Origin: Brachynemurus nebulosus
Taxonomy: Eukaryota > Arthropoda > Insecta > Neuroptera > Myrmeleontidae
Length of the DNA: 64,000 bases
NCBI GenBank assembly: GCA_035578155.1
Contig: JAPWDM010000021.1
Location: forward strand, 496,001 to 560,000
Direction of reading: 5' to 3'
Shown here: positions 11,286 through 23,455 of the stretch, piece by piece
How positions within the stretch are numbered: the first letter of the stretch is position 1
Layout of the letters: every line of letters begins with the position of its first letter
The notes under the pieces: model-generated
Told to the model about the DNA's origin: nothing
Databases searched by the model: none
What the model saw: the letters and a program-made list of their open reading frames with translations, nothing else
Position numbers and translations under genes: made by a program

Positions 11286-14200
11286 TGCGATATAGAACAT
11301 GAAACCGTTTTGTTTTTTGCTTTCAGATAATTCTTTTCCAAGAAATGATGTCATCCATCAACGAATCAGATGAGTTTCAGCAGCCATTTTCAGGACCGCC
11401 ATTTTGAAAAAAAAAAGAAAAATTTTTTTTCAAGTAATTTGATATATGTGCTTTCATATGTAAAATAATTGAGTACTCAACATGTTTTGTACTATAAATA
11501 AAATGTATTGAAAAAAATAACGTTTTTTGGAGTAAGCTGGCCTTAAATTTGTTAACAAATAAAGAAATTTTCCCATATTGACCGAGCTAATAAGGAGACT
11601 TGTTAAATAAATTAATGAGAAACTTTTATTCAGTTGCTTTTTCTTGTGTATAAACAAAAATTTTCGATTTTTCCATTACTAACAAAATATATTCACAACT
11701 GTGTATATAATTTACAAATATGATGTAATTTTTAGAATTTGCCGAGCACCTCTGGGTCACAGAAGGATCATGAAGAACAAAGCCAGGACGATGAAAATGA
11801 ACCTGAAGATATTGCAGACTCCTAGCTTGGTTAGTAAACTATTTTATTTATATATGCATATAATTTTTCCAACCGTTTTTTAAACTTATGAAATTTGTAA
11901 GCTTGATATAATTATAATAGGTAATAATATTAATTATCAAAAAAAAAAAATATATATTTAAAAAAAATTTGTTTCTTGCAAAAATATATTTATATTCATA
12001 AATGTAAAAATATTTTTTCAATAAAAGTTTATATTATTTATATCTTTATACAGATTGAAGAAAATACACCAATCATTGAAGAAGATACGTAAGACGATAC
12101 ATTTCATTTCGAATCAACTTCTATGAAGGAACCGTGTATTTTTTGTGAACAAAATCGCAAAAAAGTGAGGACAAAAAATATAGTATTATCTCTATGTACC
12201 TCTCCCGAGATAATAGATAAAACGAGAGAACAGGCAACAATCATTGGTGACGAGAAATTAATTGAAAAATTAAGTAAGCTAACTTATTTTTATTATTACC
12301 ATAAAATTTGTAAAACTAATTTTGTCAAAAAATACGAAATATGTCTCGAAAAAGAAAAACCCGAAACCGAATGGCATATTGTCAGACAGTGGCATAAAAA
12401 AACGTTTCAGGTTTTCGTGAGATCAGACACCGAAATAATTAAAAATGAAAAAATTTATTTTTTAACGGATTTATATTGCCGGTACAAAATGATATTTTTA
12501 GAAATAAATATCAATTGTACCATAAATGATATTAAAGGATATACATCGGACAAGTTACAAGAGAAATTATTAAATACATATGGCGATAAAATAACGATTT
12601 TTAGTTCTCCATCTTATGATTCAAAAAGATTAGTTTTTAAAAAAAACTTAAAAATAAACTTATGTATCAGTCAGTTGTATATCAGAATGCTGAAAAATGT
12701 AGATTCGAAAATGTGGCATACGAAATTAGAAACTCGGTAAAATCCTTAAAAACCAAAAACGTTTCGAATGAAAGAGATGTCAACAGTATTATTGAAGGAG
12801 AATGCCACATTCCTGAATTACTTTTTGAATTTATATGCAATTTAATTCAAGGACCTGATACCAGACGGAAAAGGTCTGAGGAAGACTTCATAAAAATCAG
12901 ATCTTTATGCTCTGACATTATTTACATTATAAGTAAAGGTCGCATAAAACCTTCCAAACATTTAAAATTGGGTTTAGCATTAAAATCATTAACTAGCAGT
13001 AGGAAAGTATTGACGATGCTAAACAGATGTGGGCATACTATTAATTACACATTAGCTGAGGAATTAGAAACAGAAGTTGCCTATTCTTCTATTCATAAAA
13101 GTCGGTTAATTCCCTCTGGTATCAGTGTTGTTAGCCATTTAAGTACACATATTGCCTTTGATAATTACGACCGTTTCATTGAAACTTGATCCGGTAAAGA
13201 TACTTTGCACGATACAGTTGGTATTATTTACCAATTTGCTCAAAAGGATAATGATATTAGTAATAATGATGAAATTCCACCGCAACCTGAATCTAAAATT
13301 GTTGCAACTAATGAATCGCTTAAACAATCGAATCATCCATCTAGTAGTCCTTTAAGTAGTAATAATAACAAAACATCAAAAAAAGACGAAAGTTAGAAGA
13401 GATTACTCACGACATACAACCATATTATGATAAACCGTCTGCAAAAACAAATTTGATGCCATACAATGAAATGATTGAAATTCTTCAAAGTTTTCGTACG
13501 CATAAAGTGTGCTCAGATAAAAAAAAATATCATATGGGCTCTATCCATATTTCACATACCTTCCACTCCAATGTGGACTGGTTTTAACAATAAAATAACC
13601 CTTGACAATAGTAAGAGACAAATTGTAGATTATTTGCCTCAAATTAATTATTCTCCCACTTCATATACAATAGTTCATGAGATAATGATCAGAGCATTAA
13701 GAATCGCTGAAGAATGCCATCAAGAAAATATAATTATGACATATGATTTAGCTATTGCGAAGATGGCAATGCAAATTCAACTAACCGAAAAACCAAAATT
13801 TGATGCTTTATGCATTAACCTTGGAGCATTTCATATAGAAATGGCTTTTTTTAAAGCCCTCGGTAAATATATAGACTCATCGGGAATCATTGATGTACTT
13901 ATTCAATTCGAAGCTTTAGCTCAAGGTTCTTGTAATGGCTTTATCGATGGAAAGCATTTTAATGTAAATCGTTTAATGTAAACGATTACACCCACTGTTA
14001 TCGGCGGCCCTTCATACATTACGTATAAAAGAATTTTTATGTGAATATGATGTAGATAAAAATATTCTAGTAGAAGATTTGAACAATATTACAAAAAATC
14101 CTCTAGAAAATAATAAACCTATAACCGTTAACCCCTCGTTAGATATTGTCATAACTGATTATTTAAATTATGCACAATTAACTTTAAGTGGCGTGCACGG

Positions 14201-16351
14201 TAAAACTGCTCAGTTTTATATGCAGTACATACATTTTGTAAATTTATTTTTTTCACTTTCACGTAGCATTAGAAATAGCCATTTTGAGTTATATGTAGTT
14301 AGTTTGTATGAATTGTCAAATTTAGTTTTTGGTATGAACCAAACAAACTATGCTAGGTGGACCATTTATTATGTAAATAATTTATTACATTTAAAGAAAA
14401 ATAATTCACCATTATTAGAAGAATTTAAGAACGGAGCATTTGGTGTCAAAAGAACGAATAATAATTTCTCTTGGGCGCCAGTTGATTTAATTTTAGAACA
14501 AACCATTAACGCTGATGCAGCCAATTCTCTAACAGGAATAAGTCATTTTACAAATTCTATTACTGCAAGACAACGTTGGGCATTAAGTCATAGTATAAGA
14601 ACAAAAATCATATCTGCAGTTTTACAAGACTTAGGAATGACTGATGAGAATGATTCCATAAAAGAATTAGATTCACATAGAATAATTAAAGATCGTAGAT
14701 GCTTGGAAATAATAATTGATACTATAAATAGAAATATTAATCCATTTAGTAAAGAAATTGATGGCGGTTATTTATTTAATAGCATAACCGATCGGGCTGC
14801 GTCTGATGAAACTGCTTATTTTTTACTAAATGTCAATATTGATGAGAACAGATTTGAGACAACTATAAAACAAAATATCATTAAGAATTTTGCATCAGAA
14901 TGTTTAAAAAAAACACAGAAAAGTAAAGATGGTAATAGACAAGTAGTAATTGCGATGGAGCGTAATATTTTTGGTCGATTATTGGCGATTGCTTTAGAGA
15001 AGAAAATAGATATGGCACAATGCTTATCATATCCATTATCACCAGCTCCACCTGCTCTGGTCCAGTGTACTGGTGGAATGCATAAAACCGATAAGTCTGC
15101 TTTAACAAAAATATTACGCTCTTCAATTGACCATATACCACCAACCCGAATTGATATTGATTTGATTGATGGATTCTACTGTCTGTATCACTTAGGTCCT
15201 GCAATTCCTTTAACATTCAATAAAATAGCAGAACTAATATTGTCAAAAATTTGCAATACCACAGCGTCCGAAATTCATATTATTTTTGATCAATATTTTA
15301 CTCCTTCTATTAAAAGCATAAAAAGATATAACCGTAATGAAATTTATACACCTTATACAATATTAGGGCCATCACAAAAAAGGCCGAACGATTTTTACAA
15401 AGCTTTGAAGAACATTAAATTCAAAGAAGCTTTAGTTGCTTTTCTTACAGAATATTGGAGTGATAATAGTTTGGCACCATTTTTGCGTAATAAAAAGATA
15501 TATATTACAAATAAAAATCAATGTTTTTCTTTTCAAATTGTTAATGGTTCTATAAAAAAACTGTTGAGCAAAAGAGTTAGTTAGTTAGTTAGACCATTTA
15601 AAAAGTTAAAAAGAAATCTACGAGTACAAAAAGTATTCGCTAATTTAAACAGTATTGAAGCAATTGATAATTTTACAAGTATGGAAATATTACAAGAATA
15701 TACTTGTAGACTTTACGGAATTAATTGTAGAAGTGTAAATGATGCTAGGTTATTAATATTTCAAGACAAATTTGCATCAACGTCTGTCGCAGAATATTTT
15801 ATAAAAAATGTTAAAATGTTTGATTCCTCGCAAATTCCGCTATGTTGGAAATCTCTAAAAGATTTTGCGAACCATCTATGTTACATCAATGTGGCAAAAT
15901 GGGACGGAAAAAAATTGCATCAAGTTCTCATCAGAACAGTGTGGATGGGTCGCTGATGATAATAAAATTGAACCACTTTGATTCGAGGGTGACCCAACAC
16001 CTCTTCTAGTTGAGGATATTGTAAAGACAGAGCTTGAAAACTTTGATAATGATGAAACTGATCACGATAATGGGGATTATGATGACGATCATAACGAAAA
16101 TAATAACGATGATCATGATATCAGATAATAATAATTTGTATGTTTTCTATGTTTTATGTGTAATTTTAGGTATGTAAATTTTGTACATGAAAAAATTGTT
16201 AAATATTGATTATATTATGTATTCAAACGTAAAAAATATCCAATAAAATAAATAATTTTTTTCTTTTAAACCAGTACGATTACTTATAATAATTCATTTA
16301 TTCCTTAATACTCCTGTAATAAGTTGTATCGATAAAAGCATAAAGTACTGA

Positions 16352-16765
16352 GTGTGCCAGATGGTAAGCACCGGAACAGACGTGGCACACAATTATTTTT
16401 TAAAAACACAATATTTAAACTTTTATTTTGTTTTAATTTGAAGCGGTAACTCGATAGGTACAGCGAGGCATACAAGAAAAAAAATGGTGTGCCAAGACCC
16501 TAGCACAACATTTAAAGGGGCACACCAATTATTCTTTTTTTACTCTATGCATACTAAATTTTAGGACTAATTTCAAGCGGTTACCTCATTGGTACAGTTA
16601 CAGTACAAAAAATTTTCCGAAGAGGGCCCCATAGTAAACTTGTGTCCCAATTGCGCCCAGGCACACAACGACTTTAGTTGTTGTCAAGGTAAGTACTAAC
16701 TTTTTAGAAACATTTAATTCGGTAACTCTATCGGTGCAGCTTTTTTGCAGCCAGTTCTTGGTCTA
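16352..16765 (-). repeat. Right terminal inverted repeat of the 9.5 kb element
   Basis: Reverse complement of 7301-7746 with scattered mismatches and shorter T/A runs than the left arm. It begins about 220 bp beyond the end of the decayed gene's reading frame. Confidence 0.9.
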
Positions 16766-16863
16766 TTGGTAGAGCTTTGGTAAATAAAATGATGCCACAA
16801 TTATGAAGCAAATGTTACAAAATCCCCACCTTGGGTCTCTGTTATATTAAAACAATATATTCG

Positions 16864-17100
16864 TTGTAAATCGTGGATTTCGTGATGCTGTCGACTTTGT
16901 TTGTGAAGATTACAATATTTTTCTACCATCATTCAGAGGAAACCGCGCTTGACTATCCATTGATGAAGCTAACATGTCTAAGCATATTGCAGGAACCCAA
17001 TGGATATTTGAAACTGTCCATAGTAAAACTGCCCAGAAGTATAGTGAACTGCATCACAGTTTATTAGATAAAAAGAGACACTGCACAAAAAAGATTAAAT
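16864..17100 (+). pseudogene. Harbinger-like (DDE_Tnp_4) transposase fragment
   Basis: In one frame this reads VVNRGFRDAVDF, then a stop, then phrases ending in an acidic catalytic segment (TQWIFETVHSK). The spacing recalls the RGFRD...RW.VE.VNG segment of PIF/Harbinger DDE transposases, known to me from family memory. An in-frame TGA interrupts it and no ends are seen. It is a short 3'-half relic. Confidence 0.5.
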
Positions 17101-17198
17101 AAAACACTTAATACCTCACTGTAATTACTTATATAGGTAGGTAAGGAGATAAGTCTACAGGATATGCTTGTTTAATCAAACAAAATAAATAACGCATG

Positions 17199-17500
17199 AC
17201 ACTGGAGACTAAAGAACGTTTGATCCCAGAATTCAAAAGTTTGTGGATGGGTATTCGAGAAAATACAATAACGTTATAATAACATGTTCAAAATTGGAGA
17301 AAACGACAACTAATTTCTATATGGACTTTTTAAGAAACTGTTTGAAGCCCTATGTAAAAAAAAAACAGTTTTTACTTAAAACTAATTCTTGGGAAGGACC
17401 AACAAAGCCTCAGCTTTACGGCGAAGTGTTTCAAGATGACAAAGAAATGCCTACCTACACTTATCAAATTATACCTCCGAAGTGTACGCCATTGATTTAA
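17199..17500 (+). pseudogene. DDE-type transposase fragment
   Basis: The frame contains NNVIITCSKLEKTT, a Ser-Trp-containing segment (TNSWEGPTKPQLY) and IPPKCTPLI. In relatives I remember, LDSWGGQT and IPPKCTPLVQP surround catalytic acids. Here the Asp before Ser-Trp is Asn and the C-terminal part is missing, so it is non-functional. Family assignment beyond 'DDE superfamily' is uncertain. Confidence 0.4.
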
Positions 17501-17503
17501 ATC

Positions 17504-19600
17504 GCCATCGTTAAATTATGCGATAAATATTTTATGCAAATAGTTGCTGCAGAAACAGAAAAGGAGAAAACAAAACTTCAACAGGAATCAAAGTTACATC
17601 ATCGTAAAGCTGAAAAAGCCTATTCTTCTTTAGCTTCTGACACTGAAGTTGCTAGAAGTAATGAAGCTTTTGTGGTATTATGCGTTGATTTACAACAAGT
17701 AATATTTACTCCAAATTTGAGTCATTCGGATATTTACTACCAACGGCAATACTCAAATTATAATTTAGCCATACACAACATGGGTACTTCTGGTGCTACA
17801 ATATGTTATTGGCACGAGAGTATTGACAAACGAGGATCAGCTGAAGTAGTTTCATATATTTCGAAATATATTTTGACAAACTATAAGCCACTCAGTTCTC
17901 ATGAATCACAAAAATTAATTATATGGTCTGACCGATGTACTGGTCAAAATAACAACTGAAAGATGATTTCTTTGTGTCATTATCTTATATCATTAAAATT
18001 TTTCAGTGAAGTTAACCAAAAATTTTTAACTACTGGGCACAGTTTTCTACCGAAATTTTGTGGTTATAGAAAAAAGTAAAAATACGAGCACTCTTTATAT
18101 TCCGGAACATGTAATTGACTTGTTAGCAAAAGATAATCCATCAAACCCTTTTGAAGTACCGTAATTGCGGGTTACTTGAGCCCTGTGGTGTAACTTGAGC
18201 CCAAAACGGAAAAAGTATTATTTTCTGTTTTGTGCTTATATTAGCCAGTAGTAGAAGTAAATTAGATGTTTAGCTAATAGGGGAACAGCAGTAGGTTTAC
18301 GGTGTTTAAGTTTAGGTAGTTCTGAAAATTGACACTAGAGGTGAGGCAAGTGTTGTTTACTCTCTGTTTGAAATTGATGTTTTGTTACGTTGCTAATTTT
18401 TGACTGTAAAAATAATTGTGGTAGCCTACAAAGGAAGATAAATGTATAATTTTAATATTTTGTTCATTACTAAACTAAATTCAGATATGTTCATATGCCA
18501 ACCATTTCGTTAATTTTTTAAATTAAGGTTTTGATAAATCAGTAAAATAATTTTAAAATTAGGGTAACTTGAGCCCATTACAACTTTGGTATAAAATAGT
18601 GCAAAATTATAGCAGAAATTCCCAAAAGTCCTAAACCGTTGGACAAGTTCGTTAACCAGGCACGTCCGATGTCCAAAACATGTTATTTTTGGAAATTTTC
18701 ATGAAAAAATTAACTTTTTTCCAAAATTTCTCCTTATTCAAAAATTTTTACACTATTGAAACGAGGAGAAAAAATCACACAAAAAAGGTCTTTAAACTAT
18801 TATTCTATGTCAACTAGTTTCCGAGAAAAACTAATTTTTGTAAACGGAAATTCGCTACGTTATGCAGGATGCTGCGATAAGAGTATTGAATAAATAAAAT
18901 TCCTTATATGTTTATACAATGTTTTAATTAGTAACCAACATCCTACATGGTCTCAAACTGTTTTCAAATGAAAATTACCTGGAAATTTAGGTTTGGGCTC
19001 AAGTAACCCGATCTTGACTTAAGGTTAACTTGAGCCCAAAATCTAAAAGGCTATAAAATTTATGAGCCATAAGAAAAAGATCCATATTATATAATAAACT
19101 AACCGTAGTCATATACAAATTAATATACTGAATTTCCTATCCCAAATAAATATAACAGTTACGCTCAATTTTTGAAATTATCAGATGATTTGCAAATCTG
19201 GGCTCAAGTAACCCACAATTACGGTAATACTTATGGAAAACGAATTTGTTGATTTCACAAAAATTGATTTGAATAGCAAGTCAAATTTTCAAAAATCCTA
19301 ATTGTAAAATAAGTGAAGCGAGATGGTTACAAATAACTGCAGATAATTCAACTGCCTTACGGTTAAGAAAAACTCAGAATACTATGGAAAATTGGACTGT
19401 ATTTGAATTACTGAAAAGACCAAGAGGTAGAAATGCAAGGGTAGAAGCTATTTACCATATCATTAAATCCTTATAATTTAAATAAGTTAGATATTGGAAA
19501 AATACCAATATCTGCTGTAAAAAAGAATCACTTGCTTAAAATGATTGATTATCTACCAAATAATTGCCAAGAATTTTATATAAACTTGTTAAGCGAATAA
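17504..19600 (+). pseudogene. Broken DDE-like gene split by a TA-flanked miniature element
   Basis: The open part 17534-17959 contains LCVDLQQV, YYQRQYSNYN, AIHNMGTSGA and IIWSDRCTGQNNN. I recall these blocks from an abundant uncharacterised insect family with a DDE/RNase H-like pattern. After an in-frame stop the same family continues (LISLKFFSEVNQKFLTTGHS) to 18158, where a 1,066 bp element intervenes. Coding similarity resumes after 19226 (ARWLQITADNSTALRLRKT and onward to about 19600). The upstream part is missing. Host gene and insertion are both decayed, though the insertion ends remain sharp. Confidence 0.6.
18159..19224. mobile_element. Tc1/mariner-type miniature element, 1,066 bp, TA duplication
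   Basis: Ends CCGTAATTGCGGGTTACTTG and its complement (one mismatch) are flanked by TA at 18157-18158 and 19225-19226. There is no coding capacity. The terminal phrase GGGTTACTTGAGCCC recurs inside the element in both orientations (about 18563, 18993, 19024), so it probably carries repeated transposase-binding sites. It interrupts the gene at 17504-19600. Confidence 0.88.
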
Positions 19601-19779
19601 ACTTTGACTAAAATTTGATTGGAATTTGGGTATTTTCCACTTTATAATATTTTTCGTTTTGTACTTTTTTTCTAATAAAATTTTTCTAATAAGAAATTTA
19701 TTTATTTATTTATTATAATAATAAATTAGACTTAGGTTAATTCAAAAACGTTGCAAATATAACAATTTGTTCAGCAACA

Positions 19780-22700
19780 ATTCAGGGAAAAAATGTTGTA
19801 AGTGTGTATATGGGCTTTTTCATTTAAAAGCAGCAAACATGGAAAAGTCAAAGTTTCAGATTTGTTTCATATTCACGTTATTTTATCTATCAAAAGCCCT
19901 GAGTCAGAATATGACACCAGTTGGCCCAAATTAACATTCGTTCCCGAGATATTTAGGTCACAAAATTGAAGCAAATAGCATAGTTTTTTGTAACATTTTT
20001 GAAAAAATTGTTATAACTTTAAAACGGTTAGCTGAAATTTCATGAAAATTGGTACGCAAAATGGAGAAATATCGTAGTATAGGTTGAAATCGAAAAAACT
20101 TTTTTTTATTGTATAGTTTCACCCATCCACCCCCTCAAAATAGTCCAACTTTGGACAGCCCTGGATCAAAAGGGCCTTAACGTATTTAAGTGATTTTGGT
20201 TTCATTTTATGCAAAAATTTATGCTCTTTCCAAATATGAAAAGAAACGGGTGGGCTTTTGATGGCTTCATTGTGAAAATCAAGAAAAACTGACAGGTTGT
20301 GTTAACGGAGTACTATATACTATGATAAATAATACACTTACTAGAGAAATGTAACAAAAAAACCGATTTATAGTTTCATTAGTGTTTGGATATGTTAATC
20401 TTTGTGACAACTTAAATAACAGTTACTGTTTTTTTTGTCGGGAAATTGTTCAAAAGGGTGTAATCACCCCTTAAAAAATTAAAGTAATAAAATTTCTCAA
20501 ATTTTTTTTTTTTAAATTAGTAAAAAATTTGCATTAATTTTAACGTAAATTTAAATTTACGTTAATTTTATGAAATTGTCAATCTTGGTATTGCGTCAAC
20601 AGTGGTAGTAGGGAGTTAAATTTTAAGAGTAGAAGTTAAAACAGGGTTAATCCAACAGAAATCACCCAACTATATCATTCAACATTTTTGATTTTCCTAA
20701 TTTTTTTACTAGTATTCACAATAGGTAAGTGTAAAACGAAAATTAAAAATTTTTTAGACTTGCACTTCCTTTTAGTTGCCATTTTGAGTTTAATTTGGGA
20801 GCGTTTCTGACTGAAGACAAATATTGCTTAGATGTAGGTATATATAATTATTTTTATTTGTCCGAAGATTGTTCAGAGGTGTTTAATCACCCCCTAAAAA
20901 ATTAAAGTAGTAACAAAATCGCTCAAATTTCTTTTTAAAATTAGTACAAAAATTTACATGGGCTCTACAGTTAATTTTAGAAAATTATGAGTTTTGGTAT
21001 TGCATCAACAGTGGTAGCAAAGGGTTAAATTGTAAAGGTAAAAATTATAACAGCCATAAACAAATTTTCAATTTTTGCGAATTATTACTGTAATTCAATA
21101 ACAATAATTATTATATAAAATTATATGTACATACCATTATGTTACTGTAATTTAACTTTTTAAAATGATAAAGACGAAGAGTACTGTGGTACCACTAACC
21201 CCGTATTTGAAGTGGATTTAAAAAAATGGAAATTTCTTATGGCAACAATTGTTTTCGAAACTTCTGGCCCCCCCATGCCCTGTTTAAAAGATTACAAAAT
21301 AGTAAATACTGACAGTATAAAGACTAAGGAATTGTACAAAAGTGACCGTTGCTTTTGATGGATAAAATAACGTGAATATGAAACAAATCTGAAACCTTGA
21401 CTTTTCCATGTTTGCTGCTTTTAAATGAAAAAGCCCATATATGGCGAAGAATGTTTAACTTTGTCAAATTTTCACTTAAATATTAAAAAATTCTTTTTCA
21501 CAAACTAGTTTTCGGTTTCTTAAACCATCCAATTCAGAGTTTACCTGAGGATGGTTTAAAAAACCGAAAACTAGTTTGTGAAAAAGTATTTTTCAATATT
21601 TAAGTGAAAATTGACAAAGTTAAACATTCTTCGCCATATATAAAATTATCAGCTAAAATTAGATAACGTAAATCGATTACATAATTTTTACCTTCTATTA
21701 ATTTGAAAATTATTCAAAAATACTTTAAGAAACTTTTTTTGTCATTACATGAAGTTATCTGCATGTGATAAAACCTACCTTTTGTTTATAATTAGTAATT
21801 ACAAGTCAAAAAGTGAAATAAATTTTTGTTATTCCAAAATGGGAACGTTCTGACAATTTAATATTTGGTAAGTAATTTTTTTTTTCTTTTAGGGATCTGC
21901 CTCTAAAATCAAAAACTTTAGTTGGGCGTAAGTGTAAGTCTAGAAGAATTTACACTTATCTATTATTGGTGAATAACTAGTAAAAAAATTAAGAAAATAA
22001 AAAATGTTGAATAATATAACTGGGTAGTTTCTACTGGATTGACCCTGTTTTAACTTTTACTCTTAAAATTTAACTCCCTGCTACCATTGTTGACCCAATA
22101 CCAAGGCTGACAATTTCCTAAAATTAACATAGAGCCAATGCAAACTTTTTACTCATTTAAAAAAAAATTGAGAAATTTTATTACTTTAATTTTTTAGAGG
22201 GTGATTACACCCTTTTGAACAATTTCCCGACAAATAAAACAGTAACTGTTATTTAAGTGTCACAAAGATTAACATATCCAAACATTAATGAAATAAATCT
22301 GAGCGATTTTGTTATTACTTTAATTTTTTAGGCGGTGATTAAACACCTCTGAACAATTTTCGGACAAATAAAAATAATTATATATACCTACATCTAAGCA
22401 ATACTTGTCTTCAGTCAGAAACGCTCCCAAATTAAACTCAAAATGGCAACTAAAAGGAAGTGTAAGTCTAAAAAATTTTTAATTTTCGTTTTACACTTAC
22501 CTATTGTGAATACTAGTAAAAAAATTAGGAAAATCAAAAATGTTGAATGATATAGTTGGGTGATTTCTGTTGGATTAACCCTGTTTTAACTTCTACTCTT
22601 AAAATTTAACCCCCTACTACCACTGTTGACGCAATACCAAGATTGAAAATTTCATAAAATTAACGTAAATTTAAATTTACGTTAAAATTAATGCAAATTT

Positions 22701-23455
22701 TTTACTAATTTAAAAAAAAAATTTGAGAAATTTTATTACTTTAATTTTTTAAGGGGTGATTACACCCTTTTGAACAATTTCCCGACAAATAAAACAGTAA
22801 CTGTTATTTAAGTTGTCACAAAGATTAACATATCCAAACATTAACATATCCAAACATTAATGAAACTATAAATCGGTTTTTTTGTTACATTTCTCTAGTA
22901 AGTGTATTATTTATCATAGTATATAGTACTCCGTTAACACAACCTGTCAGTTTTTCTTGATTTTCACAATGAAGCCATCAAAAGCCCACCCGTTTCTTTT
23001 CATATTTGGAAAGAGCATAAATTTTTGCATAAAATGAAACCAAAATCACTTAAATACGTTAAGGCCCTTTTGGTCCAGGGCTGTCCAAAGTTGGACTATT
23101 TTGAGGGGGTGGATGGGTGAAACTATACAATAAAAAAAAGTTTTTTCGATTTCAACCTATACTACGATATTTCTCCATTTTGCGTACCAATTTTCATGAA
23201 ATTTCAGCTAGCCGTTTTAAAGTTATAACAATTTTTTCAAAAAAGTTACAAAAAACTATGCTATTTGCTTCAATTTTGTGACCTAAATATCTCGGGAACG
23301 AATGTTAATTTGGGCCAACTGGTGTCATATTCTGACTCAGGGCTTTTGATAGATAAAATAACGTGAATATGAAACAAATCTGAAACTTTGACTTTTCCAT
23401 GTTTGCTGCTTTTAAATGAAAAAGCCCATATGTAACATTTTTCCACTGAAATATT
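19780..23455. mobile_element. 3.7 kb imperfect palindrome (foldback-type element)
   Basis: The arms 19780-21440 and 21643-23455 are inverted copies; for example TGGGCTTTTTCATTTAAAAG at 19811 pairs with its complement ending at 23428. Each arm contains two diverged direct copies of an internal unit with the conserved phrase GGTGTAATCACCCC or its complement. A third copy of the terminal repeat lies at about 21335-21436, so the left arm alone may be a 1.6 kb element with about 100 bp ends. No coding capacity is seen. I found no convincing target duplication. Confidence 0.8.
21437..21642. repeat. Perfect-looking hairpin at the centre of the palindrome
   Basis: Arms of roughly 95 bp, running inward from ATATGGCGAAGAATG, pair across a spacer of about 18 bp. 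It sits where the two big arms meet, next to the internal third copy of the terminal repeat. It may be an independent miniature element or the recombination joint that formed the palindrome. Confidence 0.85.

Larger units (their letters stand above)
8842..11547 (+). mobile_element. Mutator-like (MULE) DNA transposon nested in an intron
   Basis: An exact 22 bp terminal inverted repeat (8842-8863 and 11526-11547, with the core GGCCAGCTTACTCC) bounds 2.7 kb containing one intact transposase gene with a TATA box. It lies in the first intron of the decayed gene at 8429-16128 and in its orientation. I could not find the 8-10 bp target duplication expected of Mutator elements. An internal hairpin (11131-11285) lies between the gene and the right end. 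Intact ends and an intact gene suggest that this is the youngest insertion in its neighbourhood. Confidence 0.85.
8429..16128 (+). pseudogene. Decayed multi-exon gene of a large uncharacterised metazoan family
   Basis: Exon 1 (8429-8665) encodes a Cys-x2-Cys...His-x2-Cys finger and ends at a GTAAGT donor. Exon 2 is 11736-11829 (acidic linker, frame lost near 11820). Exon 3 starts at 12054 and has an in-frame TAA at 12090, then a second CxxC...HxxC finger (from 12123). The body continues in changing frames: 12123-12740, 12662-13189, 13190-13396, 13400-13560, 13521-13981, 13982-15584, 15681-15956, then an acidic tail to 16128. Recognisable phrases are SGVHGKTAQFY, INADAANSLTGI and TARQRWALSH. 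I recall these from very large families of hypothetical proteins in cnidarians, molluscs and insects. A conserved acidic C-terminal motif (HEEADTR in relatives, from memory) appears deleted near 15585. The gene is dead; the biochemical role of the family is unknown to me. Confidence 0.75.
7301..16765 (+). mobile_element. 9.5 kb TIR element carrying a large uncharacterised gene
   Basis: Two inverted arms of about 446 and 414 bp enclose one decayed multi-exon gene (8429-16128) that runs from just inside the left arm to just inside the right arm, with AATAAA-type signals near 16240. The fit between gene and arms suggests that the gene is the element's cargo or its transposition protein. A younger Mutator-like element (8842-11547) is nested in the first intron. 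I found no clear target duplication, since outer ends are degraded. The alternative is a host gene flanked by two copies of an unrelated repeat. Confidence 0.65.

Noticed and set aside
19780..23455. CRISPR array
   Set aside because: The repeats are long, inverted and irregular, without uniform short repeats and spacers, and the DNA is eukaryotic.
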